The translations under genes were made by a program, and so were the position numbers. The notes below the pieces were generated by a model. That model was not told the DNA's origin. It searched no databases and saw only the letters and a list, made by a program, of their open reading frames with translations. A stretch of 64,000 nt of DNA. It comes from Candidatus Poribacteria bacterium. GTDB taxonomy: Bacteria; Poribacteria; WGA-4E; WGA-3G. Shown here piece by piece: positions 1-8,612 of the stretch; the first letter of the stretch is position 1; every line of letters begins with the position of its first letter. Location of the stretch: assembly GCA_003635315.1 (NCBI GenBank), contig PYJD01000008.1, positions 146,781 to 210,780 on the forward strand. The letters are read 5' to 3'.

Positions 1-422
1 TGCTCTTGAACTAATGATCTTTCAGGATTTGTATCTTTAAAAAAGGCTATAACATTAATTTCTTGATCAAGATTCTTGAGAATTTGCTTTGATTGTGCAG
101 AGATTGAATAATGTCTAAACTTTGTAATATCAATACTTTTGTCTATATTTTGAGAAACTATGATATTTATAAACAAAGCTATTCCAATTATACCTATTAG
201 ACTTACTGCAACATTAAGTCCGTAGCGAAATTGCCTGCTTGTAAATAGATTCTTTAATTCAATCGAACGGAATCTAATGAATATACCAAATGTGATGAGT
301 GAGATCAGCAGAAATATACCAAATGGCAACCAGGTATTTAAAAATAAACATGCAATTGTAACAAAGCTACAGATTAAGGCAATGAATCCAAAAAACGGAC
401 TTAATAATTCTTTCCCTTTCAT
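1..422 (-). CDS. GldG-like ABC transporter auxiliary protein, N-terminal part
   Basis: This open frame is missing from the ORF track because it runs off the left edge. It starts with ATG at 422, one base after the stop of the upstream permease gene, so the two genes are almost certainly co-translated. The visible product begins MKGKELLSPFFGF, has two hydrophobic helices and a short cytoplasmic loop, then a third helix. After that comes a soluble stretch with 'HYSISAQSKQILKNLDQEIN', which is the usual start of the GldG / PF09822-type extracytoplasmic domain of ABC-2 exporters of the gliding-motility type. The GldG pairing with the GldF-like neighbour is family knowledge; motility itself is not implied. 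The C-terminal part is outside the window. Confidence 0.75.
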   Translation of the reverse strand, partial: MKGKELLSPFFGFIALICSFVTIACLFLNTWLPFGIFLLISLITFGIFIRFRSIELKNLFTSRQFRYGLNVAVSLIGIIGIALFINIIVSQNIDKSIDITKFRHYSISAQSKQILKNLDQEINVIAFFKDTNPERSLVQE

Positions 423-423
423 T

Positions 424-1149
424 CTATCTCCACTTAGAGGATTCAATTGACTTCACTGTAGCAAATAGACACACACAGGTGAAACTAAGATAGTATACGA
501 CATCCTTTAAAACAATAATTCCGCGGGAAAATTCAGTGTAATGTACATGAAATGACAAATAACTTAAGATTTTGGCAATTGAACCCTCGCTATTTGAAAG
601 GATGCCTACAATCCATAATATGAGAATCACTCCAAAACTTGATAATGCTGCAACTATTTGGTTCCGACTCATAGAGGACATTAATAAACCCAGTGAAATA
701 AAACATGAACTGATAAGAATTAATCCAAGATAACCACTAAAAATTAGTCCTATATCTATGATACCAAAAAAGAGTATGAGAATTGGATAGAGGAGGGTCA
801 AGGTAAGCATAATCAACAGGAGTGTCATACTTGCCAAGTATTTTCCAAGGACAACGTGACTATCGGAGATAGGAGAAGTGAGAAGGAGTTCAATAGTTCC
901 AGATTTTCGTTCTTCGGCAAATAGTTTCATTGTTAAAACAGGCGTAAAAAAGAGGAGAATGAAAGCCATTTGTGAGAATAGTGTCTGCAGTACAATTGAA
1001 CTTAATCCACTTCTTTGACTCGTCAGGATTAAAATCACTGAGAATAGAAATCCAGATAGAGCAGAAAAAACAAAACAGACAAAATATGCAATTGGAGAAA
1101 CAAAGTAGGTGTATAGTTCCTTTGAACATACTGCTAATATCTTCTTCAT
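424..1149 (-). CDS. ABC-2 type transporter permease, GldF-like
   Basis: This 241-residue integral membrane protein has about six hydrophobic segments. After the first helix and a hydrophobic hairpin it carries 'FAEERKSGTIELLLTSPISD', the hallmark of ABC-2 permeases of the GldF/NosY/CcmB-like class. It would form the membrane channel of an exporter with a separate ATPase, which is not seen here and may lie beyond the 1 bp edge or upstream. It is followed after 1 nt by the GldG-like gene and preceded by a chlorite-dismutase-family gene only 7 nt away, so all belong to one minus-strand transcription unit. The substrate is unknown. Family assignment is confident; the GldF name is by similarity. 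Confidence 0.8.
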   Translation of the reverse strand: MKKILAVCSKELYTYFVSPIAYFVCFVFSALSGFLFSVILILTSQRSGLSSIVLQTLFSQMAFILLFFTPVLTMKLFAEERKSGTIELLLTSPISDSHVVLGKYLASMTLLLIMLTLTLLYPILILFFGIIDIGLIFSGYLGLILISSCFISLGLLMSSMSRNQIVAALSSFGVILILWIVGILSNSEGSIAKILSYLSFHVHYTEFSRGIIVLKDVVYYLSFTCVCLFATVKSIESSKWR

Positions 1150-1156
1150 ATCTGTT

Positions 1157-1885
1157 TTATGGTGATTTGGTAAACCGCTTTCGCACCTTACCTATAAAGA
1201 AGGGACCAAGAGAATCGATATATTTGGTTGTCTGTTCAGTTTTTCTCATATCTTGTATTAGTCGAGACAATGGGTATAATTCAGAACCAACCAATCCTAT
1301 TACAAACTCGTTATCGTGAGTATCTAATCCAAAACATGCTAATCTTATGTCTTTAGCATATCCACCGGTTGCATAACTACGACCTAACATGGCATGTTCC
1401 CCTAATATACGTCCTCTTTCTCGTGGATCCAATAGATAAAACTCAGGTTTTCTTCTGAGTGGATACCATATTGCCCATGTGAAATCAGGATTGAGAGCAT
1501 TAGACATAGGTTTATTGATTAACCATTCCTCTAAATCAGGTTCTCTACCACTTGAATATGTTCTACCTAACATTGTCATCTCTGATCGGTAAGACAATTT
1601 ATCTGACAGATGAATTAAATTTGCAGATTCAGTTATTAGGTCAGATGGACTTTCTGCGATCAATAGAATTCCAATTCCGGTAGGATTATTCAGATCATCA
1701 TATAGAACAGAATTCAAAGAACTGTTGTTTAGGTTTTCGTTGATTGTGTCAATGTCTTTATCAAATACATGTAATTGGATATATAATCGACGATCACTAT
1801 ATTGTGGTTCACCATCTATAGGTGTACCTATTTCACGGATATCAAGTGTTTCTGATTGAGGTATTCTATTATTCTCTTTTTTCAT
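1157..1885 (-). CDS. Chlorite dismutase / HemQ-family protein
   Basis: This 242-residue soluble protein has the two ferredoxin-like halves typical of the Cld dimeric alpha-beta barrel. Conserved blocks are 'MLGRTYSSGREPDLEEWL' in the first half, then 'WYPLRRKPEFYLLDPRERGR', 'EHAMLGRSYATGG', 'GLDTHDNEFVIGLVG' and a final 'SLGPFFIGKV'. In HemQ/ChdC enzymes this fold binds coproheme and decarboxylates it to heme b; true chlorite dismutases instead break down chlorite. No other heme genes are adjacent, so the reaction is not settled here. It sits 7 nt from the ABC permease and 21 nt from the ClpX-like gene. Family call is firm, substrate is not. Confidence 0.75.
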   Translation of the reverse strand: MKKENNRIPQSETLDIREIGTPIDGEPQYSDRRLYIQLHVFDKDIDTINENLNNSSLNSVLYDDLNNPTGIGILLIAESPSDLITESANLIHLSDKLSYRSEMTMLGRTYSSGREPDLEEWLINKPMSNALNPDFTWAIWYPLRRKPEFYLLDPRERGRILGEHAMLGRSYATGGYAKDIRLACFGLDTHDNEFVIGLVGSELYPLSRLIQDMRKTEQTTKYIDSLGPFFIGKVRKRFTKSP

Positions 1886-1906
1886 AAATGGTATAGACTT
1901 TACATA

Positions 1907-3487
1907 TCATCGTTTTGTATTATATGAATCACGTATCCATTCTTCAAGTATGGCATCAGGATCTTCAATGACATCTTTTGGGAAGGTAAACGAAGTTTGA
2001 CCGGTATTTTGTTTGATTAAATTTAATCCGTGCTGATAACTTTCTAAAATAGAATCACAGATATTCTGCACAGATTTATCCTCTGTAATTGCTTTATCAC
2101 TAATAAGGTTGGTTGCTTCTTCATTAAAAACGATATTCAGACTATGTTTCGCATGAAAGGAGTATTCATATCTACGAACCTGTTCACATAAGACATTTCT
2201 CTTATTGTAATTTGAATCTTGAATAATATAATGTAGTTCTTTGTCAGGATCTTCTATGACATCTATTGTGACAACGAATTCCTTTACATTGGTGGATGGT
2301 AATTCAAACTTATAATTGCGAAGGGATCGTTCACAGACTGTCATAAGAGCCCGCGCTCCAGTTTTCTGTTCAATAGCATTTTCAGCGATTCTGCGTAACC
2401 CTCCATCAGAAAAGTAAACTGCAATACCATAAGCCTTGAAAGCATTTTCATATTGTCGAATGATAGAACCTTCAGAATGTTTTAAGATATAATAGAGATC
2501 ATCAACTTCCAGTTCATTACAAATGACGTGAACAGGTAATCTACCAATGAATTCAGGTTCAAAACCGAAATCAATAAAATCCTTTGGTGTCACATGTTCC
2601 AAATATTGTGCTACTTCTTCTTTTTGTTGTGCTACATCAGCGTTAAACCCAATTCTATTGTGATGCATTCGTTGTTTTATAATTTTCTCTAAGCCAGTAA
2701 ATGCCCCACTTATGATAAATAAAATATGTCGTGTATTTATGACTTCTTTATCAACTTTTCCCTGTTTTTGAAACTGCATTGCAGCACGCATCTGTGAAGC
2801 AACATCATTTCCTGCTCGTAGGTCAACTTCAGTTTCTTCCATTAATTTTAATAATCCTATTTGTACCCCACGACCACTAACATCTCGCCCTATAATATTT
2901 GGTGGTGTTGCTATTTTATCCGCTTCATCAAGATATATGATTCCATATTGTGCTAATTCAAGATTGTCATCTGCTTGTGATACCAGTTCACGGATAAGGT
3001 CATCAACATTTGCCCCGACATATCCTGTTTCACTAAACCTTGTAGCATCCGCCTTTACAAATGGCACTCCAATTAACTTTGCAATATGTCGAATAAGGTA
3101 AGTCTTACCAACACCTGTGGGACCCAACATGACAATATTCTGCTTTGAATAATCAGTATCAGCTATCTCTGGATTTTCATGGCATTCTCGAACGTGGTTA
3201 TAGTGATCACAAACTGCAATTGCAAGAGCTTTTTTTGCAGCATCTTGTTTGATGATATACCGATCCAGATATTTCTTAATTTCTTTAGGTTTCAGATCAA
3301 ATTTAAGGTCAAAAGTCTTTTTAGGTTCAGGATCTGCATCATCAGTAGCTTCCTGATGTGGCTGTCCACTTCGAAAATCAACACCGACACCAATCCTATC
3401 ACCATACTTCTTTTTAAGATTTTCTTGAAATTCTTGAATTTCTCTTTGTAAATCTTCTTCAGTGGGAATCTTCTTATTAGTAATCAT
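1907..3487 (-). CDS. ClpX-like AAA+ unfoldase with duplicated small domain
   Basis: This 526-residue protein is clearly related to ClpX. It has Walker A GPTGVGKT (about 122-129), pore loop GYVG (155-158), Walker B IIYLDEAD (183-190), the GRDVSGRGVQ loop, the ClpP-docking IGF tripeptide (279-281), the arginine-finger block PEFIGRLP and sensor-2 TGAR (376-379). ClpX unfolds tagged substrates and feeds them to ClpP; the IGF loop suggests that partnership is kept. Two things are odd. The N-terminal zinc-binding domain of ClpX is absent, replaced by a charged segment without a cysteine cluster. The small C-terminal domain (about 331-415) appears again as a diverged copy at about 435-513, both ending in VIEDPD. 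No clpP lies in the window. Confidence 0.85.
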   Translation of the reverse strand: MITNKKIPTEEDLQREIQEFQENLKKKYGDRIGVGVDFRSGQPHQEATDDADPEPKKTFDLKFDLKPKEIKKYLDRYIIKQDAAKKALAIAVCDHYNHVRECHENPEIADTDYSKQNIVMLGPTGVGKTYLIRHIAKLIGVPFVKADATRFSETGYVGANVDDLIRELVSQADDNLELAQYGIIYLDEADKIATPPNIIGRDVSGRGVQIGLLKLMEETEVDLRAGNDVASQMRAAMQFQKQGKVDKEVINTRHILFIISGAFTGLEKIIKQRMHHNRIGFNADVAQQKEEVAQYLEHVTPKDFIDFGFEPEFIGRLPVHVICNELEVDDLYYILKHSEGSIIRQYENAFKAYGIAVYFSDGGLRRIAENAIEQKTGARALMTVCERSLRNYKFELPSTNVKEFVVTIDVIEDPDKELHYIIQDSNYNKRNVLCEQVRRYEYSFHAKHSLNIVFNEEATNLISDKAITEDKSVQNICDSILESYQHGLNLIKQNTGQTSFTFPKDVIEDPDAILEEWIRDSYNTKR

Positions 3488-3533
3488 AATAAAAAATATA
3501 TAAAACTTATAGTTCTTTCACTTGTTAGTTTTG

Positions 3534-5084
3534 TTAACTTAAGACATTTGCGTAGAAGAAAGGTGGCATAGTTAAAGCAACGACATCATCATCACCAGAT
3601 ATTTCTCGTGCCATTGCAAGAGCATCATCCAAGTTTTTTGCCCAATCAACCCCCAATCTTTTTGCAACCCCCGGATCTTTAGGTCCTACTAAGATCACTT
3701 TAGAAAGATATTTTAAGGGATATGTTGCCCAATACCAAACTGTAAATGGATGAAATCCATGATGTGCAAATTTATTTCTATAGCAATCAATTAGGAACTC
3801 ATCTTTTGCATATTTTTCCTGATATTTCTGTTGCATTTCAAATGGTTCGGTAGTGTCTGAAAGTACTTCATCATAGAACATCTTATATGCGACATGATAC
3901 TCATCGTGGAAAATCTCAAAGGTGGGATTCATTATAATGACAACACCATTTTCTTTTATAATCGGTTTATTATAGAACCAATTAAATACGTAACCCAAAA
4001 TATCACTGACAACCAGAACAGGATTAATTCGTGCATCCACAGCATAAGGACTCATATCTGGAAGACCAAAAACTAAAGTACTATACTGTCGAGGAATATC
4101 AATTGATAACTGTTCCTTCATCATATCTAAAGTTTTTTCATGAACAGAATCAATATCTCCTGCATTTATACCAATTGGTTCATAGTCCGTGCGAACACTC
4201 TTTAATATCTTATATCTGATAGATTCTGGGAGGAGAGATAGTGTTGGGGGAGTAAACGATTTTATTACCTTTTCTAAGATGTTGCAATCTTTATTTGGTT
4301 TGCCAACATACTTCAGATGGAAAGGATATAATGCGCCATTCATTGCTGCTTCAAGGACAAGAATAGGTGTTTCTTTCTGAATTAGTCGACTCATCCTTTC
4401 AATGCATGCATGCATATGTGAACCATCAGGCTGCATTACATGTGGACTCTCTGCTGTCATATGTGGAGAATGGTGTGGTGCAATTGAATTATATGTTCCA
4501 AGTCCAACAGCAACAGATTTATGTCCTCCATTCAACGGAATCTGAATCATATCTACATATATTACTAAATCAGAATCAAGAACAACTTTATCCGTCTCAA
4601 CAATTTCATCATTTTCTGTTTTTCCAACTTCAACAATTTGTGTTGAATCTTCTGCATCGAAGTTTCTCAGTTGATTTGGATAGAACTCATTCATAATGTT
4701 TTTACCTAACATATAAGTGAGTTCAGCTTCTTTCATTTTCCGATGTAAAGCCACAGCACACATCAATTGAATATTCTTTTTATCTACTCCATAGCTATAT
4801 AACATTTGAAGAAGTGTTTCAATCATGATCTGACGTAGGTCAGGTTTCTTTGTAGCAGGGAAAGGTTGACAATTATCATCAAATAGAATTAATACCTTTG
4901 AGTTTCCATCAACCAGATCTCTTAAAGGAGACATATTTAATGGGTTTTCAAATGCCTTTTGTGTATATTCTCGAATGGCTTCGCGTTTAATCCCAGGTAA
5001 GGGAGGCTTTGCATAGAATATATCAGAGTTATTAGGTATTCTTGCATTAATGAGATGGTTGCCGAAGTATGTAAAATATTTCAT
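3534..5084 (-). CDS. LarA-like (DUF2088) lactate-racemase-family protein
   Basis: The product belongs to the LarA/DUF2088 family. 'ALHRKMKEAEL' corresponds to the GTHRPM-type catalytic-histidine motif, and 'NGGHKSVAVGLGTYNSI' matches the GGRKxxxPG region whose lysine carries the nickel pincer cofactor in LarA; the lysine is present. LarA enzymes interconvert or racemise alpha-hydroxy acids, and many paralogues have other 2-hydroxy-acid substrates. No larB, larC or larE cofactor genes are seen nearby. The track starts at 5129, but a TATAAT box lies only a few bases upstream of that ATG, so transcription would begin at about that codon; the ATG at 5084 (MKYFTYFGN) leaves a leader and is preferred. 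Neither start has a clear Shine-Dalgarno. Confidence 0.75.
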   Translation of the reverse strand: MKYFTYFGNHLINARIPNNSDIFYAKPPLPGIKREAIREYTQKAFENPLNMSPLRDLVDGNSKVLILFDDNCQPFPATKKPDLRQIMIETLLQMLYSYGVDKKNIQLMCAVALHRKMKEAELTYMLGKNIMNEFYPNQLRNFDAEDSTQIVEVGKTENDEIVETDKVVLDSDLVIYVDMIQIPLNGGHKSVAVGLGTYNSIAPHHSPHMTAESPHVMQPDGSHMHACIERMSRLIQKETPILVLEAAMNGALYPFHLKYVGKPNKDCNILEKVIKSFTPPTLSLLPESIRYKILKSVRTDYEPIGINAGDIDSVHEKTLDMMKEQLSIDIPRQYSTLVFGLPDMSPYAVDARINPVLVVSDILGYVFNWFYNKPIIKENGVVIIMNPTFEIFHDEYHVAYKMFYDEVLSDTTEPFEMQQKYQEKYAKDEFLIDCYRNKFAHHGFHPFTVWYWATYPLKYLSKVILVGPKDPGVAKRLGVDWAKNLDDALAMAREISGDDDVVALTMPPFFYANVLS

Positions 5085-5133
5085 TAATAGTATTATTGTG
5101 TATGTGTAATAGAGTATTAAAGTAATCATTGTA

Positions 5134-5161
5134 TTATATCATATCAGTGAGTATTATTCAA
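5134..5161 (-). promoter_or_regulatory. Candidate sigma70-type promoter of the LarA-like gene
   Basis: On the minus strand, TTGAAT and TATAAT are separated by 16 bases. The -10 box ends about 5 bases before the first possible ATG (5129), which is why the ATG at 5084 is favoured for translation. This is pattern matching only, with no experimental support. Confidence 0.4.
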
Positions 5162-5162
5162 T

Positions 5163-5270
5163 TGTGTGATTTTGTAGTTTTGTAGTCCTTCTTTAGACTA
5201 AGAAATTACGATCCTTATTTCTAAGGGTTTTCATTTTTTCTGAACATTCCAAGCTACAGGTGATGTTACC
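5163..5270. repeat. Degenerate partial copy of the large intergenic repeat
   Basis: The start, GTGTGATTTTGTAGTTTTGT, and the later ATTCCAAGCTACA resemble the 3' part of the adjacent large repeat (from about 5559: GTGTGATTTTGTGTTTTTGT and ATTCTAAGCTACA). It looks like the eroded tail of a third copy lying directly in front of the full copy. The intervening part is poorly conserved. Confidence 0.4.
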
Positions 5271-5271
5271 A

Positions 5272-5942
5272 AAAAGAGACAAATTCATTTAGAAATGGTG
5301 GTTGAAATAATAGCCAAAATTAAACTTTTAATCCTAATATACAGACGACTAATAAGGTGCAAAAACAGACCTTTAATCCTAATTTCCCAGATGATAAATC
5401 GTGATAATGTTGAATTTTTCAATTCGTCGAAAAAGTGAAAAAAGTTACACTTTTTCCTACATTTTGTAGGATTGAAATTGGTGTAAATTACCCCTCTAAC
5501 CACTGTCATAGACTGACTTTACTCGACTTTGAATTAACATTTTAAGAATTTGCAAAAAGTGTGATTTTGTGTTTTTGTTGTCCCTTTTAAATTTGGCAAT
5601 TCTAAGCTACATTATACTTCCAAAAATGGGTGATTTTTGACATAAAGAATTTTTTGTATTTAGGATCGTTTATACAGTGTGTCATGATTAATTCTCTAAT
5701 TATTTACTTCCCATAATAGTTATGATTCTTACATAGGATTTACACATATCATCTTATTATCTTAATTCAATTTTTTGCTTTGTAGTATATGTATGTTAAC
5801 CATATTTTCCGCTTCCCAGTAGTTATACTTGGGTAACGTTGTCAATTATGAGTATGTTGATAAAGTGCCAATATTCTGTAGTACTTGGTAATGTTAGATG
5901 TTAGATATGGATATATTCTTCATTATTTTTATTTTATTTAGT
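5272..5942. repeat. Large dispersed intergenic repeat, copy 1
   Basis: About 0.6-0.7 kb here matches 57224-57810 in the same orientation. Shared landmarks, in order, are two TTTAATCCTAAT units about 40 bases apart, GTCGAAAAAGT, AAAAAAGTTACACTTTTT, GGTGTAAATTACCCCTCTAA, AGTGTGATTTTGTGTTTTT, TTAGGATCGTTT and, after a diverged gap, GGTAATGTTAGATGT. Around 5447-5484 an outer stem TTACAC/GTGTAA encloses an inner hairpin CCTACA-TTT-TGTAGG. Both copies lie upstream of a minus-strand gene and downstream of the 3' end of another. The rest of the gap up to 6163 is AT-rich and contains a GATT-ACACGG-like short repeat near 6005; no gene is supported. Confidence 0.7.
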
Positions 5943-6163
5943 AATATTATCGGGTAGGGGAGGGTTTTGTGGTGAGTTGTTTGAATTTTGGATTTTACGG
6001 AATTATAGTCTGAATCACAGATATTATGGATTCCACGGAATTCGCAGAGAAGAGGCGTAGGTATCAGGTAAATTGTATTGTGTATGGATGGCTTCTTGGT
6101 GAGGTGGTTGTTGGAATATAATTCTATAGGTTTTATTTTTATTAGGTATTCCAGTTATTTTAT

Positions 6164-7339
6164 TTATCTTACATCGAAGACAGTTTTGATTGAATTAGTT
6201 TTACCAGTATTAAGGGATGTTTGTATAGCTTGTTTGTAATTTCTGAGTGAGAATGGTGTACCTACTATAGGGAGTAGCTGTTCCCCATGGTTTTGTAGTA
6301 GTCTTAGACCGAGATCGAATGTATGAATTGTTTCACCATTATAGGTTTCAATACCGTAAGTGTATGCACCTTTAACATTTAATTGTTTATACCATATAGA
6401 TACCCAATCGATGTTTTTTGGTATCCCCGGCATTCCAAGTAGAATTACATCACCACCAGAACGTGTGTATCGGAGTGCATCGTCAATTGTTGAACTTGAT
6501 GCAATACAGTCAAATGTGATATCCACTCCTCCGATTAATACTTGCTGTCCAAGTTCTGGTTGATAGGATTCAGCATTGGTTAATTCGCAGAAAGCTGAAT
6601 ATCTATTTCGATTTGGTGGTATTACAACGTCTGCCCCGAAATCTTGAGCTATTTTTTGTTGATGTGGATATTTTGCAGCAATAATAATCCGGTTTTTGTA
6701 TCCCAGCATTCTGAGTGCGGAGACTGTTAGTAATCCAATCGTCCCTCCACCAATTACACAGATATCCTCTTTATTATTAAATTCTACCTGAAGTACACCG
6801 TGTAAACTACATGCGAAAGGTTCAAGTATTACAGCTAATTCGTCGGTGATATTATCAGGAACCCTCCGTATCTGTTCTTTATGTGCGAGGACATATTCAC
6901 TCCATCCACCCCCTGTATCACGGCAATATCCAGTTTGAACACCTTCAGATATACTTCCTCTTGTTATATTCTCACAATTTGAAAAGCGTAAGTTTTGACA
7001 TTGGGGACAAGGGGGATTAATTTCCCTAACTTTACATGAAAGGGCAGGTTCGATGACAACCCTATCACCGATTGAAAAACCGTGTACCTCATCTCCAATA
7101 TCGGTAATTTCGCCTACGATTTCATGCCCAAGAATAAAGGGTGTTGATGTAAAAGGGGAAAAATAAGTACTGCCTTTGGCGGTAATAGTGGCTAAATCTG
7201 AACCACAAATGCCACTGAGTCGAGTTTTAACTTTCACCCACTGTTGTGTCGGAATTTGTGGTTCAGGAATATCAATAAGTTCTATACTTGACAGTGGTGA
7301 TGTATATAGACTACCCCACTTCTTACCAATGTAACGCAT
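6164..7339 (-). CDS. Zinc-dependent medium-chain alcohol/polyol dehydrogenase
   Basis: This is a medium-chain dehydrogenase of the threonine/sorbitol dehydrogenase type. Catalytic zinc ligands sit in GICGSD and GHE; the structural zinc is bound by four cysteines spread over 'C...CPQCQNLRFSNC'. The Rossmann site is VIGGGTIGLLT. Such enzymes oxidise a secondary alcohol, often of a sugar or amino acid, with NAD(P). The ORF track begins at a GTG (7384), but family alignment favours the ATG at 7339 (MRYIGKKWG), after which 'IELIDIPEPQIP' and the GICGSD motif follow at the usual distance. It starts just downstream of sat (8 nt gap to the long frame), so the two are probably co-transcribed. Substrate unknown. 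Confidence 0.8.
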   Translation of the reverse strand: MRYIGKKWGSLYTSPLSSIELIDIPEPQIPTQQWVKVKTRLSGICGSDLATITAKGSTYFSPFTSTPFILGHEIVGEITDIGDEVHGFSIGDRVVIEPALSCKVREINPPCPQCQNLRFSNCENITRGSISEGVQTGYCRDTGGGWSEYVLAHKEQIRRVPDNITDELAVILEPFACSLHGVLQVEFNNKEDICVIGGGTIGLLTVSALRMLGYKNRIIIAAKYPHQQKIAQDFGADVVIPPNRNRYSAFCELTNAESYQPELGQQVLIGGVDITFDCIASSSTIDDALRYTRSGGDVILLGMPGIPKNIDWVSIWYKQLNVKGAYTYGIETYNGETIHTFDLGLRLLQNHGEQLLPIVGTPFSLRNYKQAIQTSLNTGKTNSIKTVFDVR

Positions 7340-7392
7340 TGTTAGATAGCGTGGGATGCTCTTATTGTATTGTATAGCTAACACAAGCTTGT

Positions 7393-8586
7393 TTAATTAA
7401 CTTCAGTTTGGTAAAATTCCATAAGGATTTCAGCGACCTCGGGTCTTGCAATTTCAGGAGGAAGATGGTCTCCGGCAGCCAGAATCTCTCTTTGTCTTGT
7501 ACCTGATATTGTGAAGTAATCATCATCTCCATGTGGACAATCTCGCATCATAACAATCTCATTGCACTTATTACACCAAACAGTCCAATCCCCACGGAAG
7601 ATTTCAATTTCTAATGCGTCATTCGGTATATCATCAAAGACAATTTGCGCATCAAATGGACCGTAATACTGTCCTGCTCCAGCATGATCTCGACCGACAA
7701 TGAAATGAGAAGCACCACAATTTTGTCTGAAAACAGCATGGAGTAAGGCTTCGCGTGGACCAGCATATAGCATGTCAAATCCATATCCTGTTATAGAAAC
7801 AGTATTGTCTGGGAAGTAATGTTTTACCATTGCCCGAATTGATTCGTCTCTAACATTCGCAGGTATATCTCCAGGTTTGAGTTTTCCCAGAAGCATGTGT
7901 ATCAATACTCCATCAGCCCCAACTTCTTTTTGTGCGATTTTGCAGAGTTCTTCATGTGCGCGATGCATTGGGTTTCTTGTTTGAAAGGCAACAACAGTTT
8001 CCCAACCACGTGAATCAATATCTTGTCGAATTTCAACAGCAGTGCGAAACGTCTCCGGGAAATCATTTGGAAAGTATGAGTAATTAAGTACTTCAATCGT
8101 ACCTGATAAGATATGATTTCCAACACTTGAAAATGCAGGTACACCCGGATGTTCAGGATCTGTAGTACCAAAGGTTTTATTAATTAACAGATTTTTTTGA
8201 ACATCGGTTAGTTCCTCAATTGCAGATACATCCATAATAGCCAAAGGTGGATTACCTTCAACATTCGGATCAAGTAATACAATTCGATCTGTGTTTTTTA
8301 TATCATCTGTTAACTGTTCAGATTTAATTAAATTCAAAATAGGGACAGGCCAAAATAATCCGTTTAGCAATTTCATATCAGAAGCAACACTAATTGCCTC
8401 AGCGATATTCATATATCCCTTCAGTGGAGTGAAATACCCCGATGCGAGCATAACGGCTGATGCAGCAGCACCAGAATTGAGGACAACAGACGGTAAATCA
8501 TTTGCCTGCTTTTCCAATTCAGATCTTCGTGCATCATCCGTTACGTAAAGTGGTGTTAGGGTATCAGCTCCATGTGGTTTTATCAT
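7393..8586 (-). CDS. sat: Sulfate adenylyltransferase (ATP sulfurylase), single-domain
   Basis: ATP sulfurylase activates sulfate with ATP to adenosine 5'-phosphosulfate, the first step of assimilatory (or dissimilatory) sulfate metabolism. The 397-residue length is that of the monofunctional homo-oligomeric bacterial/archaeal type. Diagnostic motifs are QTRNPMHRAHE (nucleotide-binding HxxH block), GRDHAGAGQYYGPFD, and a cysteine/histidine cluster CNKC...CPH that binds zinc in related enzymes. No APS kinase domain is fused and no APS reductase gene is in the window. It heads a probable two-gene unit with the downstream alcohol dehydrogenase. A cysteine synthase lies about 13 kb away, consistent with sulfur assimilation but not linked to it. 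Confidence 0.93.
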   Translation of the reverse strand: MIKPHGADTLTPLYVTDDARRSELEKQANDLPSVVLNSGAAASAVMLASGYFTPLKGYMNIAEAISVASDMKLLNGLFWPVPILNLIKSEQLTDDIKNTDRIVLLDPNVEGNPPLAIMDVSAIEELTDVQKNLLINKTFGTTDPEHPGVPAFSSVGNHILSGTIEVLNYSYFPNDFPETFRTAVEIRQDIDSRGWETVVAFQTRNPMHRAHEELCKIAQKEVGADGVLIHMLLGKLKPGDIPANVRDESIRAMVKHYFPDNTVSITGYGFDMLYAGPREALLHAVFRQNCGASHFIVGRDHAGAGQYYGPFDAQIVFDDIPNDALEIEIFRGDWTVWCNKCNEIVMMRDCPHGDDDYFTISGTRQREILAAGDHLPPEIARPEVAEILMEFYQTEVN

Positions 8587-8612
8587 TATACACTCCTCTA
8601 TAAACTCAATTT

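Noticed and set aside
972-1319. Plus-strand ORF of 115 residues
   Set aside because: Lies opposite the ABC permease and Cld-family genes, with no family motif; a shadow frame.
5285-5509. 74-residue minus-strand ORF inside the large repeat as a gene
   Set aside because: The second copy of the repeat keeps only the first part of this frame and then stops; the best conserved bases are hairpin arms and flanks, not codons with silent changes. Kept as a possibility in the finding, not as a CDS.
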